Shown here piece by piece: positions 53,280 to 62,199 of a stretch of DNA of 64,000 nucleotides. Each line of letters begins with the position of its first letter. Within the stretch, counting starts at the first letter, position 1. Position numbers and translations under genes: made by a program. Under the pieces are notes generated by a model, which saw nothing but the letters and a program-made list of their open reading frames with translations, was not told the DNA's origin and did no database searches. This DNA is from Agapetus fuscipes (lineage: Eukaryota; Arthropoda; Insecta; Trichoptera; Glossosomatidae), in NCBI GenBank assembly GCA_951799405.1, contig OX637335.1, positions 16,496,342-16,560,341 on the forward strand, written 5' to 3'.

Positions 53280-54375
53280 CCCGGGGGGATGAAATGTCCC
53301 CACGTCTACGGAGATTCAATGTCGCACGGCTCGGGAGGTGAAATGTCCATGTTTTTAGTGAGAGCATTCTGGTTAGGAGATATTTTCTGCTTTTTTGACA
53401 GAAGTGATGAAATGTCTTCTTGTATACGCTGGATGTGATAAAATGTCCCTCCATCTTCGAGGATTCAGTGTCGCACGGGTTGGAAGGTGAAATGTATACG
53501 TTTTTTGATGAGAGCCTTCTAGTGAGAAGATATGTTTTGATTCTGACAGGAGTGATGAAATGTCTTCTTGTATTTGCTGGATGTAATTAAATGTTCTCTT
53601 ACTACGAAGCGTTAATGTTCCGTGGCTTGGAAAGTAAAATGGACATATTTTTGGTGTTAACTTTCTGGTGAGGGCATATGTTCTGTTTTTTGACAGCAGT
53701 AATGGAATGCCTTTGTTTCTATGAGGATTTCATGTTCCACGCGTTTGGAGGGTAAATTTTAACGTTTTTGGTGGAGAAATATCGATACTTCATAAGTAAA
53801 ACTTAATAAGTGGCATAATTAAGGTAGCATTGGTTTCCCAGATAAATGCTCATCTTTTCTACTTTCTTTGAGAGAAAACACTAAAAAAGTGTTTAATCCT
53901 GTAGTTTAGAAGTTTTTCATCAACACTTCCTTATAATTAGTTTACTTACTATGAAAAGCTATGAGAAGTTACAATGTAAGGTTTTGCCCACCATTTTTCA
54001 AATCAGTTTTACCTTTAAGGTGGCAATATGTTCTACTTCTGTTATAGGAGTGACGATATGTCTTTCTGTCGTGAAATGGGACTATAAAATGCCTCCCTTT
54101 CTACGAGGATTGAATGTTCCACGGCTTTGGAGGTCAAATGTCTACGTTTTTTAAGAGAGTATGTTCTTTTTCTTTGACAAGAGTGACATTAAATCACTCT
54201 TATTTGTAAAGGGATGAAATTTTATGCAAAACTTTCCACGAGTATTAAATGTTCACTGGCTTAAAAATTAAACGTCTGCGTATTTGCAATAAGGGTTCTG
54301 AAAAACGAAAATGTTTTGCTTCTTTGACAATAGTGATGAAACGTCGTCTTTGAATTTTCTTTTACGTTTTGATAT
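53280..54375. repeat. Degenerate ~150-bp tandem array
   Basis: Unit landmarks recur in order: GATGAAATGTC, TCTACGAGGATTCAATGTTC, CACGG-TTGGAGG, 'tctacgtttttggtgagag', 'gatatgttct', 'ttgacaggagtgatgaaatg'. About seven copies, strongly diverged, with partial units at 53780-54010. The 127-codon minus frame at 53071-53454 is a translation of this array plus X. Confidence 0.75.
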
Positions 54376-54530
54376 TTATTGTAAAGCACTTACCACTAAA
54401 ATGTTTCTTTGCTTGTTGATATGAAATGTCTCATCGCTTATCAATATGAAATATGCCATTGCTTAAAAGTATGCAAAATCATTTTGCTTGGAATAGGACG
54501 AGATATCGCTTTAGGGGGAGGTATGGTATC
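54376..54530. other. unassigned DNA next to the 5S-like unit
   Basis: 'gatatgaaatgtctcatcgctta' and 'caatatgaaatatgccattgctta' repeat, probably the end of the preceding array. Confidence 0.4.
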
Positions 54531-54650
54531 GTCAACGACGATACCATGTTGAAAGCACCGGTTCTCATCAGATCACCGAAGTTAAGCAACATTGGGCGCG
54601 GACGCTACTTGGATGGGTGACCGCTCAGGTACACCACGTGTTGTTGGCAT
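54531..54650 (+). rRNA. 5S rRNA-like sequence (gene, pseudogene or SINE head)
   Basis: 120 nt matching the 5S layout: start GTCAACGACGATACCATGTT, core ATCACCGAAGTTAAGCAAC, ACTTGGATGGGTGACCGC (internal control region C) and end GTGTTGTTGGCAT. The terminal helix still pairs (GTCAACG with TGTTGGC allowing G-U). It differs from arthropod 5S at several sites (e.g. GGACGCTACTTGG for GGTCAGTACTTGG). There is no T4 terminator; the sequence runs 'catttcttgg' into a Y SINE. This favours a 5S-derived SINE head or a retro-copy over a functional gene. Confidence 0.75.
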
Positions 54651-54958
54651 TTCTTGGACCGGTCCGTAGTCCAGTGGCATTACATCGGACTCGTAAATGA
54701 AAGGTTGTGGATTCGAATTCCGGCGGAGCACAAAAAAAATACCATTTATATTTCCAAATGTGCTCTTCGCTGGGTTGAAAATTCATAAACTGTACCAAAT
54801 ACCGGTCACTGAAAGGTCCATCCAACCTAACAACAACTGGGTCTTGCTTGAGAATTGGCGCTTTCTACAGCGACAATCAATCTCGCAGAGGGCTCTTAGG
54901 TGTGGTATACACAAAAACAGCGCTCACTAAATAAACCATCCTAATATTATTATTATTT
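54651..54958 (+). repeat. SINE family Y, subtype Ya, directly behind 5S
   Basis: TTCTTGGACCGGTCCGTAGT, B-box-like GGATTCGAATTCC, body, Ya module (AGAGGGCTCTTAGGTGTGG, ACACAAAAACAGCGCTCAC, AAATAAACCATCC) and ATT tail. Confidence 0.9.
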
Positions 54959-55592
54959 TTATATGAAATGTCACATACCTTAGGTGGATCAAACACACCC
55001 CCCCTCACGTTACACTGGATTTGAGATACGCTACTGGCGTTTTACTACCGTGGGATTTATCGCAGAACGCTCGGGATCTCTTCTAGCGACACACCCCCAA
55101 CAGAAATCGACGTTTGTCGGTGTTTTTTTTTATGTTTTATGCTTTCAAGATTGATTTCAGCAAATAGAGCGAATCTTTTTTTATTCATTGATTGTTGAGG
55201 CATTAAATTTCAAAGCGAGTCAACCCTAAGAAAACATAAAATATTTCTGTTTTTTTTCGTTTGTTGTTTCAACAAAAATACCTTTGATGCCTCAATCCTT
55301 TCAAAACCATTTGAGATGGATAAATAAAAGTATGTGGTATTGTGTATTTTTCAAAATAAACAATATTTTAGATATTTAAGAAAAGAAAATTACAGGACAA
55401 CAAGTATTTGACATAGCTTATACAAAAACGCTAAATAAAATTATATTTTGTTAAGTTTCGATGTGCTTGAGGGTAGTCAAAGGACTGAAAGCGTTAGTAA
55501 TTATACTTCAATAATAAAAAAAAAAGACTAACTAACAATAAATATAAAAAAAACAGCGTTTTAATTATAGAATACTGGTTACGCTGTAAATA
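54959..55592. other. unassigned DNA
   Basis: Nothing recognised. It lies downstream of the candidate terminal exon on the minus strand. Confidence 0.3.
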
Positions 55593-55598
55593 TTTATT
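55593..55598 (-). promoter_or_regulatory. Candidate poly(A) signal AATAAA
   Basis: AATAAA on the minus strand about 65 nt past the stop codon of the candidate exon at 55662-55979. AT-rich DNA makes chance occurrence likely, so it counts only together with the exon. Confidence 0.3.
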
Positions 55599-55661
55599 CA
55601 TAAAGATTAACAGTGGTTTTTTTTACAGTGCACAATACAAAAACCATTAAAAATACAATAT

Positions 55662-55979
55662 TTAAGATTTCAAAACAACCCCACAGACATTCCAAAAACT
55701 CGTATTCAATTGTCGTTTAAGAAACAAAAGTTGTACAACTTTTGCGTTGATTTTTACGGCAAACCTTTCACCGTGCGACAGCTCCGGATTCAATCGAAAT
55801 TGGAACAGTGAGTTGTCAATCTGGCGGGAGAATTCCGTGAAACTGGAGAAGACTGTGTCGTACTTGCCGGCATGTAAACTATGCCAAATGAGATATCGGA
55901 TTTCGTTACGACGCCGAGCCGGGAAGCACTCCAAACTACACATTGCTTTCTCGACAAAACGACGACTTTTCAACTCGCC
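55662..55979 (-). CDS. Candidate terminal exon of an unrecognised protein gene
   Basis: Minus-strand open frame of about 105 codons, preceded at once by a plausible 3' splice site (TATTGTATTCAG then GGCGAG) and followed by a poly(A) signal. It reads from G-E-L-K-S-R-R-F through A-R-R-R-N-E-I-R-Y-L-I-W-H and F-S-R-Q-I-D-N-S-L-F-Q-F to G-V-V-L-K-S then stop. There is no ATG at the start, as expected for an internal or last exon; the first Met is 14 codons in. The composition is balanced (Arg, Glu, Cys, Trp, His), unlike the Phe/Leu/Ser frames from AT-rich repeats, and GC is higher than the flanks. No repeat family overlaps it. I do not recognise the family, see no signal peptide or membrane segment, and did not find upstream exons (they would lie to the right). 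Confidence 0.45.
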   Translation of the reverse strand, partial: GELKSRRFVEKAMCSLECFPARRRNEIRYLIWHSLHAGKYDTVFSSFTEFSRQIDNSLFQFRLNPELSHGERFAVKINAKVVQLLFLKRQLNTSFWNVCGVVLKS

Positions 55980-56084
55980 CTGAATACAATATTTTATATT
56001 CTACAGTATACTTTTGTATTTCACTATACCTCGTCTTGCTAGTATTATGAACACTATTTTTATTTAATTTTTGGATGAATTCAA

Positions 56085-56185
56085 ACAAAACACTGTTTAT
56101 TTTCACTATAAAATTTATTTAAAAAGTTTAAATTCTTTAAACAAATTACTAACGTTTTCAACCTAGGAGGTCATCATTAGGTATC
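56085..56185 (-). ncRNA. Hammerhead-like motif, probably inactive
   Basis: Minus strand CTAATGA, T, GACCTCCTAGGTT stem-loop, GAAAACGTTAG, with the AT-rich TTTATAGTGAAAATAAACAG tail on the same side as in other copies. Core G5 is replaced by A. Confidence 0.45.
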
Positions 56186-56826
56186 GAACTATTTTTATTC
56201 GTTTTTCTTGTTGTTGTTTTGTTATGCAACTTTTATATGCTGTTTTTTTTTGTCTATTTTACCACCCTTTCAGGGATAGGCGGCAAAAGTTGTGTGCTTT
56301 GTTTGAAATGAATAATTTAAAGTGGATTATAATACAATAATAAAATATACTGTCAAAGAATATTGACATGTTGGAATTAAAAACACGCCAAATTTCTTAC
56401 AAATACAAAATCAACTTTCACCGTGAAAACTAACAAACTCTAGAAGCATACCTAACAATTATTTGATTAAATCCTGTTACAACTTTAATCCATTCATTAT
56501 CTCAAGTCAATTCTACCCCGTGTAGCTTTCTGCCATGGCTTCTCAGCTGACCTCAAAATTACCGTAGACGTTATAAAATATTCACAGTTTCATGTTGGGT
56601 ATGTTATAGCAAACATGAATAATAATACATAACATTACTCCATATTAATGTATTCCTGACAAAAGCCGCAGTCTTCTTATGTGTTCTAAAGATGCCCATT
56701 TATGATTGCCATTTTTGCGTGTATACCAAAATGAAAACTGCCTTGAAAGGTAAAGAGCTTTCAAATGAAATAAAAACCGGACCAACTGTTGGAGCTATAA
56801 TGTATTTGAAAATATACATCAGTATT
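56186..56826. other. unassigned DNA
   Basis: 56268-56295 ('accctttcagggataggcgg', 'caaaagttg') looks like an X core fragment. The rest is unassigned; upstream exons of the candidate gene at 55662 could lie here but none is convincing. Confidence 0.3.
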
Positions 56827-56978
56827 ATATTAATTAAATAAATACACTGTTTTAATTCACTTATTATTTTATTTTAAATATGCTTAACGTTTTCGCCTAA
56901 AAACGCATTCTCAGGACAATGACAAAGTTTATTGTCACTGTCCTGAGGATGTCTTTTTAGGCGAAAACGTTTGGCATA
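56827..56978. ncRNA. Palindromic Penelope-type end with hammerhead-like motif, split by Helitron B
   Basis: Left arm 56827-56916 (TAATTAAATAAATACACTG ... CACTTATTATTTTATTTTAA ... AACGTTTTCGCCTAAAAACG). Centre GTCCTGAGGATG. The plus-strand motif is CTGAGGA, T, GTCT-TTTT-AGGC, GAAA (56943-56964). The right arm continues after the Helitron at 61840-61890 (TTTAAAATAAAATAATAAGT ... ATTTAATTAATAT). All hammerhead core bases except C after GAAA are present. Confidence 0.6.
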
Positions 56979-57003
56979 TCTTCTATATCTATAAAGAAGG
57001 ATG

Positions 57004-57084
57004 TGTGTATGTATGTATGTATGTATGTATGTATGTATGTATGTATGTATGTATGTATGTATGTATGTATGTATGTATGTATGT
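57004..57084. repeat. (TATG)n microsatellite, first head of Helitron B
   Basis: About twenty units after GAAGGATGTG. Confidence 0.95.
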
Positions 57085-57286
57085 CCCCTATAGACTCATA
57101 AACCGCTCATCCGATTTTGACGAAATTTTCAGGAAACATGTAACATATTCTTAGAACGAATCCTGTGAAGTTTGATGGTGATCAAATAAACAGTGGTTCT
57201 CAATTCTCGATATTTCAGCAACGAGGTCGGTAAATTTTGAAACCATCCAATAGAAGAAGACCATTATATTCAACTACAATACATAA

Positions 57287-57445
57287 TCTTAGTTGCAAAT
57301 ATACATTTACATTAAAGATTCATATAAAATGCATGCTCACAAGTAGACACATGTAAGTTCACGCTTACAAATGCTGCATGTGTACCCACTCATAATTTAA
57401 AATCCAAATCTAAAATGAACAACCCAGTAACTTTTACTTTACGCC
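57287..57445 (-). repeat. Family X fragment in Helitron B, first unit
   Basis: Same minus-strand X piece as 37787-37945, broken off at 'acttttactttacgcc' by the minisatellite. Confidence 0.75.
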
Positions 57446-58290
57446 TAAAAATGGGAAAAAAAAAAAAGTTGGGAAATTTCCCTAAAAGTGGGGAATTTTT
57501 TTTTTCCCCAAAAGTCGGGAAAAACCTAACCTAACCTAACCTAACCTAAAAATGGGAAAAAAAAAAAAAGTTGGGAAATTTCCCCCTGCGCATTGTTCCC
57601 ACTTATCCCCCTGCGCATGGTTCCCACTTTCAAATCTGGGAAAAAAAAAAAAAAGTTGGGAAAATTTTTTTTCCCCAAAAGTCGGGAAAAACCTAACCTA
57701 ACCTAAAAATGGGGAAAAAAAAAAAAGTTGGGAAAATTTCCCCAAAAGTGGGGAAAATTTTTTTTCCCCAAAAGTCGGGAAAAACCTAACCTAACCTAAA
57801 AATATGAAAAAAAAAAAAAAGTTGGGAAATTTCCCCAAAAGTGGGGAAATTATTTTTTCCCCACAAGTCGGGAAAAACCTAACCTAACCTAACCTAAAAA
57901 TGGGAAAAAAAAAAAAAAGTTGGGAAATTTCCCCAAAAGTGGGGAAATTTTTTTTTCCCCAAAAGTCGGGAAAAACCTAACCTAACCTAACCTAACCTAA
58001 AAATGGGAAAAAAAAAAAAAAGTTGGGAAATTTCCCCCTGCGCATTGTTCTCACTTATCCCCACATGGTTCCCACTTTCAAATCTGGGAAAAAAAAAAAA
58101 AGTTGGGAAATTTTTTTTTCCCCAAAAGTCGGGAAAAACCTAACCTAACCTAAAAATGGGGAAAAAAAAAAAAGTTGGGAAAATTTCCCCAAAAGTGGGG
58201 AAATTTTTTTTTCCCCAAAAGTCGGGAAAAACCTAACCTTACCTAAAAATGGGGAAAAAAAAAAAGTTGGGAAAATTTTACTTAACTTTA
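57446..58290. repeat. ~100-bp minisatellite with TTAGG-type (CCTAA) repeats
   Basis: About eight units. Each has AAAATGGG, a long A-run, AGTTGGGAAATTTCCCC, AAAAGTGGGGAAATTTTTT, CCCCAAAAGTCGGGAAAAA and then two to five CCTAA. The GGGAAATTTCCC and GGGGAAA...TTTCCCC parts are self-complementary. CCTAA/TTAGG equals the arthropod telomere repeat. The array lies in the Z fragment region of the Helitron and is absent from copy A. Confidence 0.9.
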
Positions 58291-58299
58291 CCCACTTTA

Positions 58300-58473
58300 C
58301 TTAACTTGAAATGGATGTTATTCAGCTCCTGAGTGGCTTGACACTCATTTCTTATGAAGGCTGAGTAAGCCTTGCCGGTATTTTATTTTGGGTTTAAAAT
58401 AAACACTGAAACGGGAAATAATTTCTGACAACTTCGGTGGGATTCTAACTCGAGATCTCGGCATGGAATGCAA
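58300..58473 (-). repeat. Z SINE fragment in Helitron B, first unit
   Basis: 'ttgaaatggatgttattcag' to 'ctcggcatggaatgca', ending at the same base as in copy A. Confidence 0.75.
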
Positions 58474-58475
58474 TC

Positions 58476-58507
<32 letters not shown>

Positions 58508-58510
58508 TGT

Positions 58511-59166
58511 TCATAAGGATTACTTTATCCACGGATATAATCCGGGGGATATTGTAATCCCGAGTGGTAGATCGCGTAGAGAGTCGCTTCTAATCAAAGT
58601 TCCTAGAAAGAATACAGCAACCGGCCAACATCACTACGATTATTTGGGTGTAAGGTGGTAAGGTGGTACAATGCACTTTTTTCCAGGTATAAGCATGATA
58701 AGCACGCAGATCCTAGGGCCATTAAGTACATGATCAGCAAATATTTGAAAGAGGTGTAAATAGTTGAGTGTTTATATTTGATTGGTTTTTTGTATATTAT
58801 TCTTATCATTATTATTTTTGTTATTTTTTTCATATATCTACATGTGTGTATATATGTATAATTCCTATTTCTGTATTTTCTATTTAAACATGTTACCTCT
58901 TTATGTTATTTTACTTTATTTTTTGTCTTTCTGTTTTTGCTGAGTAAATGACTAAATAGTGTATATATTATTTTTGTTTTTTATGATTTTTATCTATTAA
59001 GTGATTAATTTTAAGTTAAGATAAGTTGGAATTCCTCCCCAAAACACAAGCTATGCTTACTTTGGGGAGTATTTATTGTAATTAGATTTTTAAAATTTAT
59101 TTTTATTGTAATACTTTGTACATATTGATAAAAAACAATAAAGACCTTATGATTATGATTATGATT
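58511..59166 (+). mobile_element. 5'-truncated LINE inserted in the TATG microsatellite
   Basis: Coding end: S-G-R-S-R-R-E-S-L-L-I-K-V-P-R-K-N-T-A-T-G (58560-58625), H-H-Y-D-Y-L-G-V-R-W, then after an ~8-bp duplication (AAGGTGGT) W-Y-N-A-L-F-S-R-Y-K-H-D-K-H-A-D-P-R-A-I and K-Y-M-I-S-K-Y-L-K-E-V stop (58760). A 400-bp 3' UTR follows with AATAAAGACC and an ATTATG repeat tail. TATG runs flank both sides. It is not in copy A, so it inserted after the copies separated. Confidence 0.7.
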
Positions 59167-59298
59167 ATGTATGTATGTATGTATGTATGTATGTATGTAT
59201 GTATGTATGTATGTATGTATGTATGTATGTATGTATGTATGTATGTATGTATGTATGTATGTATGTATGTATGTATGTATGTATGTATGTATGTATGT
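59167..59298. repeat. (TATG)n microsatellite, second head of Helitron B
   Basis: About 33 units, the longest array. The MYVC peptide frames across it are translations of TATG. Confidence 0.97.
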
Positions 59299-59498
59299 TC
59301 CCTATACTCATAAACCGCTCATCCGATTTTGACGAAATTTTCAGGAAACATGTAACATATTTTTAGAATGAATCGTGTGAAGTTTGATGGTGATCAAATA
59401 AACAATGGTTCTCAATTCTCAATATTTCAGCAACGAGGTCGGTAAATTTTGAAACCACCCAATAGAAGAAGACCATTATATTCAACTACAATACATAA

Positions 59499-59860
59499 TC
59501 TTAGTTGCAAATATACATTTACATTAAAGATTCATATAAAATGCATGCTCACAAGTAGACACATGTAAGTTCACGCTTACAAATGCTGCATGTGTACCTA
59601 CTCATAATTTAAAATCCAAATCTAAAATGAACAACCCAGTAACTTTTACTTTACGCCAACTTGAAATGGATGTTATTCAGCTCCTGAGTGGCTTGACACT
59701 CATTTCTTATGAAGGCTGAGTAAGCCTTGCCGGTATTTTATTTTGGGTTAGAAATAAACACTGAAACGAGAAATAATTTCTGACAACTTCAGTGGGATTC
59801 TAACTCGAGATCTCGGCATGGAATGCAGTTACTCTACCAACTAAGCTATAGACCGGACTT
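59499..59860 (-). repeat. X fragment and full Z SINE in Helitron B, second unit
   Basis: Counterpart of 38437-38795, nearly identical, with the full tRNA head of Z. Confidence 0.75.
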
Positions 59861-59893
59861 TTTACAAATATGGTGGATCGATATCGGTTTGGT

Positions 59894-60293
59894 TAGGGGT
59901 AAGCAACCTGCGGCTCACCAGCCACATGCGGCTCTTTGGGTGTGAAGTTACGGCTCTTTAGCTTCATACGCAAATATAAAAAAAACACAGAATTATACTT
60001 CTGATCGAAAAAAACTAAATCGTTCTGAATCGATTAACGATCTCTCCGCTACTTGTACTCGCTTTTCACCCCCCACCCTCCCCCCAACTACAATATAAAA
60101 ACCCAATCTTCAATGAACATAAGCCCTGCAACTCTTGCCGACCTTCCCTGAAACAGGGGTGACATTGGCAAAGTGAACCATTTTTTACAGTATGGGTGGT
60201 CAGCCTCATACCAACCTATAAGTCAAGGAAAAACTTTGAAATTTGTAAATTGTAATTTTTGGCTCTTCCGACTCAAAAGGTTGCCGACCCCTG
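59894..60293. mobile_element. hAT-like element in Helitron B, internally deleted
   Basis: Same ends as 38829-39381. After 'caccctccccc' it jumps to 'aactacaatataaaaaccc', losing about 160 bp including the 3' part of the X copy (remaining X 60088-60232, minus). Confidence 0.75.
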
Positions 60294-60296
60294 GCC

Positions 60297-61061
60297 TAGA
60301 CAAAAGTTCCAAATTAAAAAATGTTATTCAAGTATTCCAAGTTGAATTTTAGAAATGTAAGAAAGCTTTTATATCCCGCACTTATAAAAAATACGATAAA
60401 CAAAAGTTCGTAGGTCACAACTAGAAGACCATATTGAAATATATTATTATTATGAAAACCTTTTATTGAAACATACTTTTAATTAAAATATACATAATAT
60501 AGTTGTTTTTTCAAAAAACGCATTTCTGTAAAATTATATACTCACCACAAATTTAAAGATCGTTTTTTTCTCGGCGGTTAAACGTCTTTCTTCTATGTGA
60601 CAATGGTCCAAAGCAACCAAGATAAACAAAATGTTTGCCTTTTACCTAACCCGGCCGTGCGACTTACAATTTTGTTGTCAATAGAAAATGTTCCGTGTGC
60701 ACTACCTAAAACTTTCACTTATTGAAATAATGGATAGAGCACATTTTAAATGTGGGGAAAAAATGTGAATTCACTTGGCCGGGATAAAGACAGGACAGGG
60801 AGTCAAAAATTCAACATAAATTAAACACTTTCATGGAGATAGTTGAAAAAACACTTAAGTGCATCATATTGTATGAAGCATTTTCCCCAACTGCATACGT
60901 TTCACAGTGCGGTTACATTGAAAAATATTCCTGATTGTTTGGAATACATTTATTTCTTCACTTTGCTCAAAGAGTATAGTGAATTTTATAGATTAGTTCT
61001 TTAATTGTATGATTATAAAATTTAATGTATTGTTTATATTCTTTTCTTTATATTCTTTTCT
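60297..61061. other. Unassigned Helitron interior
   Basis: Near-identical to 39385-40135 with scattered substitutions. Just before the X insertion 'ttatattcttttct' is present twice, once in copy A. Confidence 0.5.
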
Positions 61062-61323
61062 CGTTCCTTGACTTATAGGTTGTTATGCGGCTGACCACCC
61101 ATAATATAAAAATTGGTTCACTTTGCCAATGTCACCCCTGTTTCAGGGAAGGACGGCAAGAGTTGCAAGGCTTATGTTCATTTGAGATTGGGTTTTTATA
61201 TTGTAGGTCCACATGCGGCATGTGTTAGCGCGAAATTATACATATCTGCTTGTGGGAATGCATTTAGTATAAATCTTAAATGATATATATCTTTGCAGCT
61301 TAGATTAGATTAGATTAGATTAG
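61062..61323 (+). repeat. Family X copy present only in Helitron B
   Basis: CGTTCCTTGACTTATAGGTT to CTTTGCAGCTTAGATTAGAT with a TTAGA tail, directly before the diverged X shared by both Helitrons. Copy A at 40130-40140 lacks it, giving an occupied/empty pair for the family. Confidence 0.88.
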
Positions 61324-61570
61324 TATAGGTCAATATGCATCTGACCAACTATAAATAGAAAATGGTTCACTCTGCCAATGTCACCCCTGTTTCAGGGAAG
61401 GTCAGCAAAGAGTTGCAGGGTGTATGTTCATTTGAGATTTGGGTTTTTATGTTGTAGGTTCACACGCAGAATGTGCAAGTGTGAACTTATACGTGTCTGC
61501 TTGTGGGCATGCACTTAATGTGAATTCCAAATGTAACAATTATATCCATGCAACTTAGAATAGATTAGAT
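61324..61570 (+). repeat. Diverged family X copy shared with Helitron A
   Basis: Counterpart of 40136-40384. Confidence 0.82.
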
Positions 61571-61929
61571 GAGTGACGTTACATAGCCGATTTTTTTATC
61601 TTAAATATAAATGGAGCACCGCAATCGATTTTCCCTATGCTTGGCTCTGCTGCTTAACAGTTGTACCTAGACCTTTTTTTTTAGAAAACGTGAAGATTAA
61701 CCTAGAGATAAATTGTGTGAAGCTTGATTCCGATTAGCACACTTTTTTTTTTTGATCCTGTTGTTTCCTCTTTTATCTGTAGAAAAAAATTGATACCACA
61801 TGCCCAAATGGCGTAGTGAAACACGCCGGGTACTGCTAGTTTAAAATAAAATAATAAGTGAATTAAAGAGTGTACTTATTTAATTAATATACAATGGACT
61901 TTCACTGTGTAAACCACCAAACCCTGAAA

Positions 61930-62166
61930 AATATATACATCAGTATTTAAAATTCATATTAAATGCATGCCAACAAACAGACACCTGTAAATTCGCGCTT
62001 ACAAATGATGCATGTTTGTTTGAAAATTAAAAACCAAACCTTTAATGAAAATATGTAAACCCTGTAACTTTTGTTGATTTTCCTGAAACAAAAGTGACAA
62101 TGGCAAAGTGAATCATTTTTGTACAGCATGGGTGGTCAGCCTCATACCAACCTATTAGTCAAAGGA
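61930..62166 (-). repeat. Family X copy
   Basis: 'catcagtatttaaaattcat' to 'accaacctattagtcaaagg'; full-length body, 3' tail lost. Confidence 0.82.
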
Positions 62167-62199
62167 TACTAAAAAAAAGGTAAGTTAAACATCCCATGT

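Larger units (their letters stand above)
56979..61839 (+). mobile_element. Composite non-autonomous Helitron (copy B)
   Basis: Starts TCTTCTATATCTATAAAG after an A (56978) and ends GGGTACTGCTAG before T (61840), with the GGCGT...ACGCC hairpin before the end. The host palindrome gives the empty site: the intact arm predicts GCATATTTAAAATAAAAT, exactly what remains if 56979-61839 is removed. It has the same two-headed organisation as copy A, plus a minisatellite, a LINE 3' end and an extra X, and minus about 160 bp of the hAT-like part. Confidence 0.88.

Noticed and set aside
53071..53454. 127-codon minus-strand frame
   Set aside because: Runs through an X copy and the ~150-bp tandem array; repeat translation.
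57446..58290. True telomere
   Set aside because: CCTAA runs are only 10-25 bp, interrupted by other sequence and inside a Helitron.
59116..59366. Open frames translating as repeated MYVC
   Set aside because: Direct translation of the TATG microsatellite.
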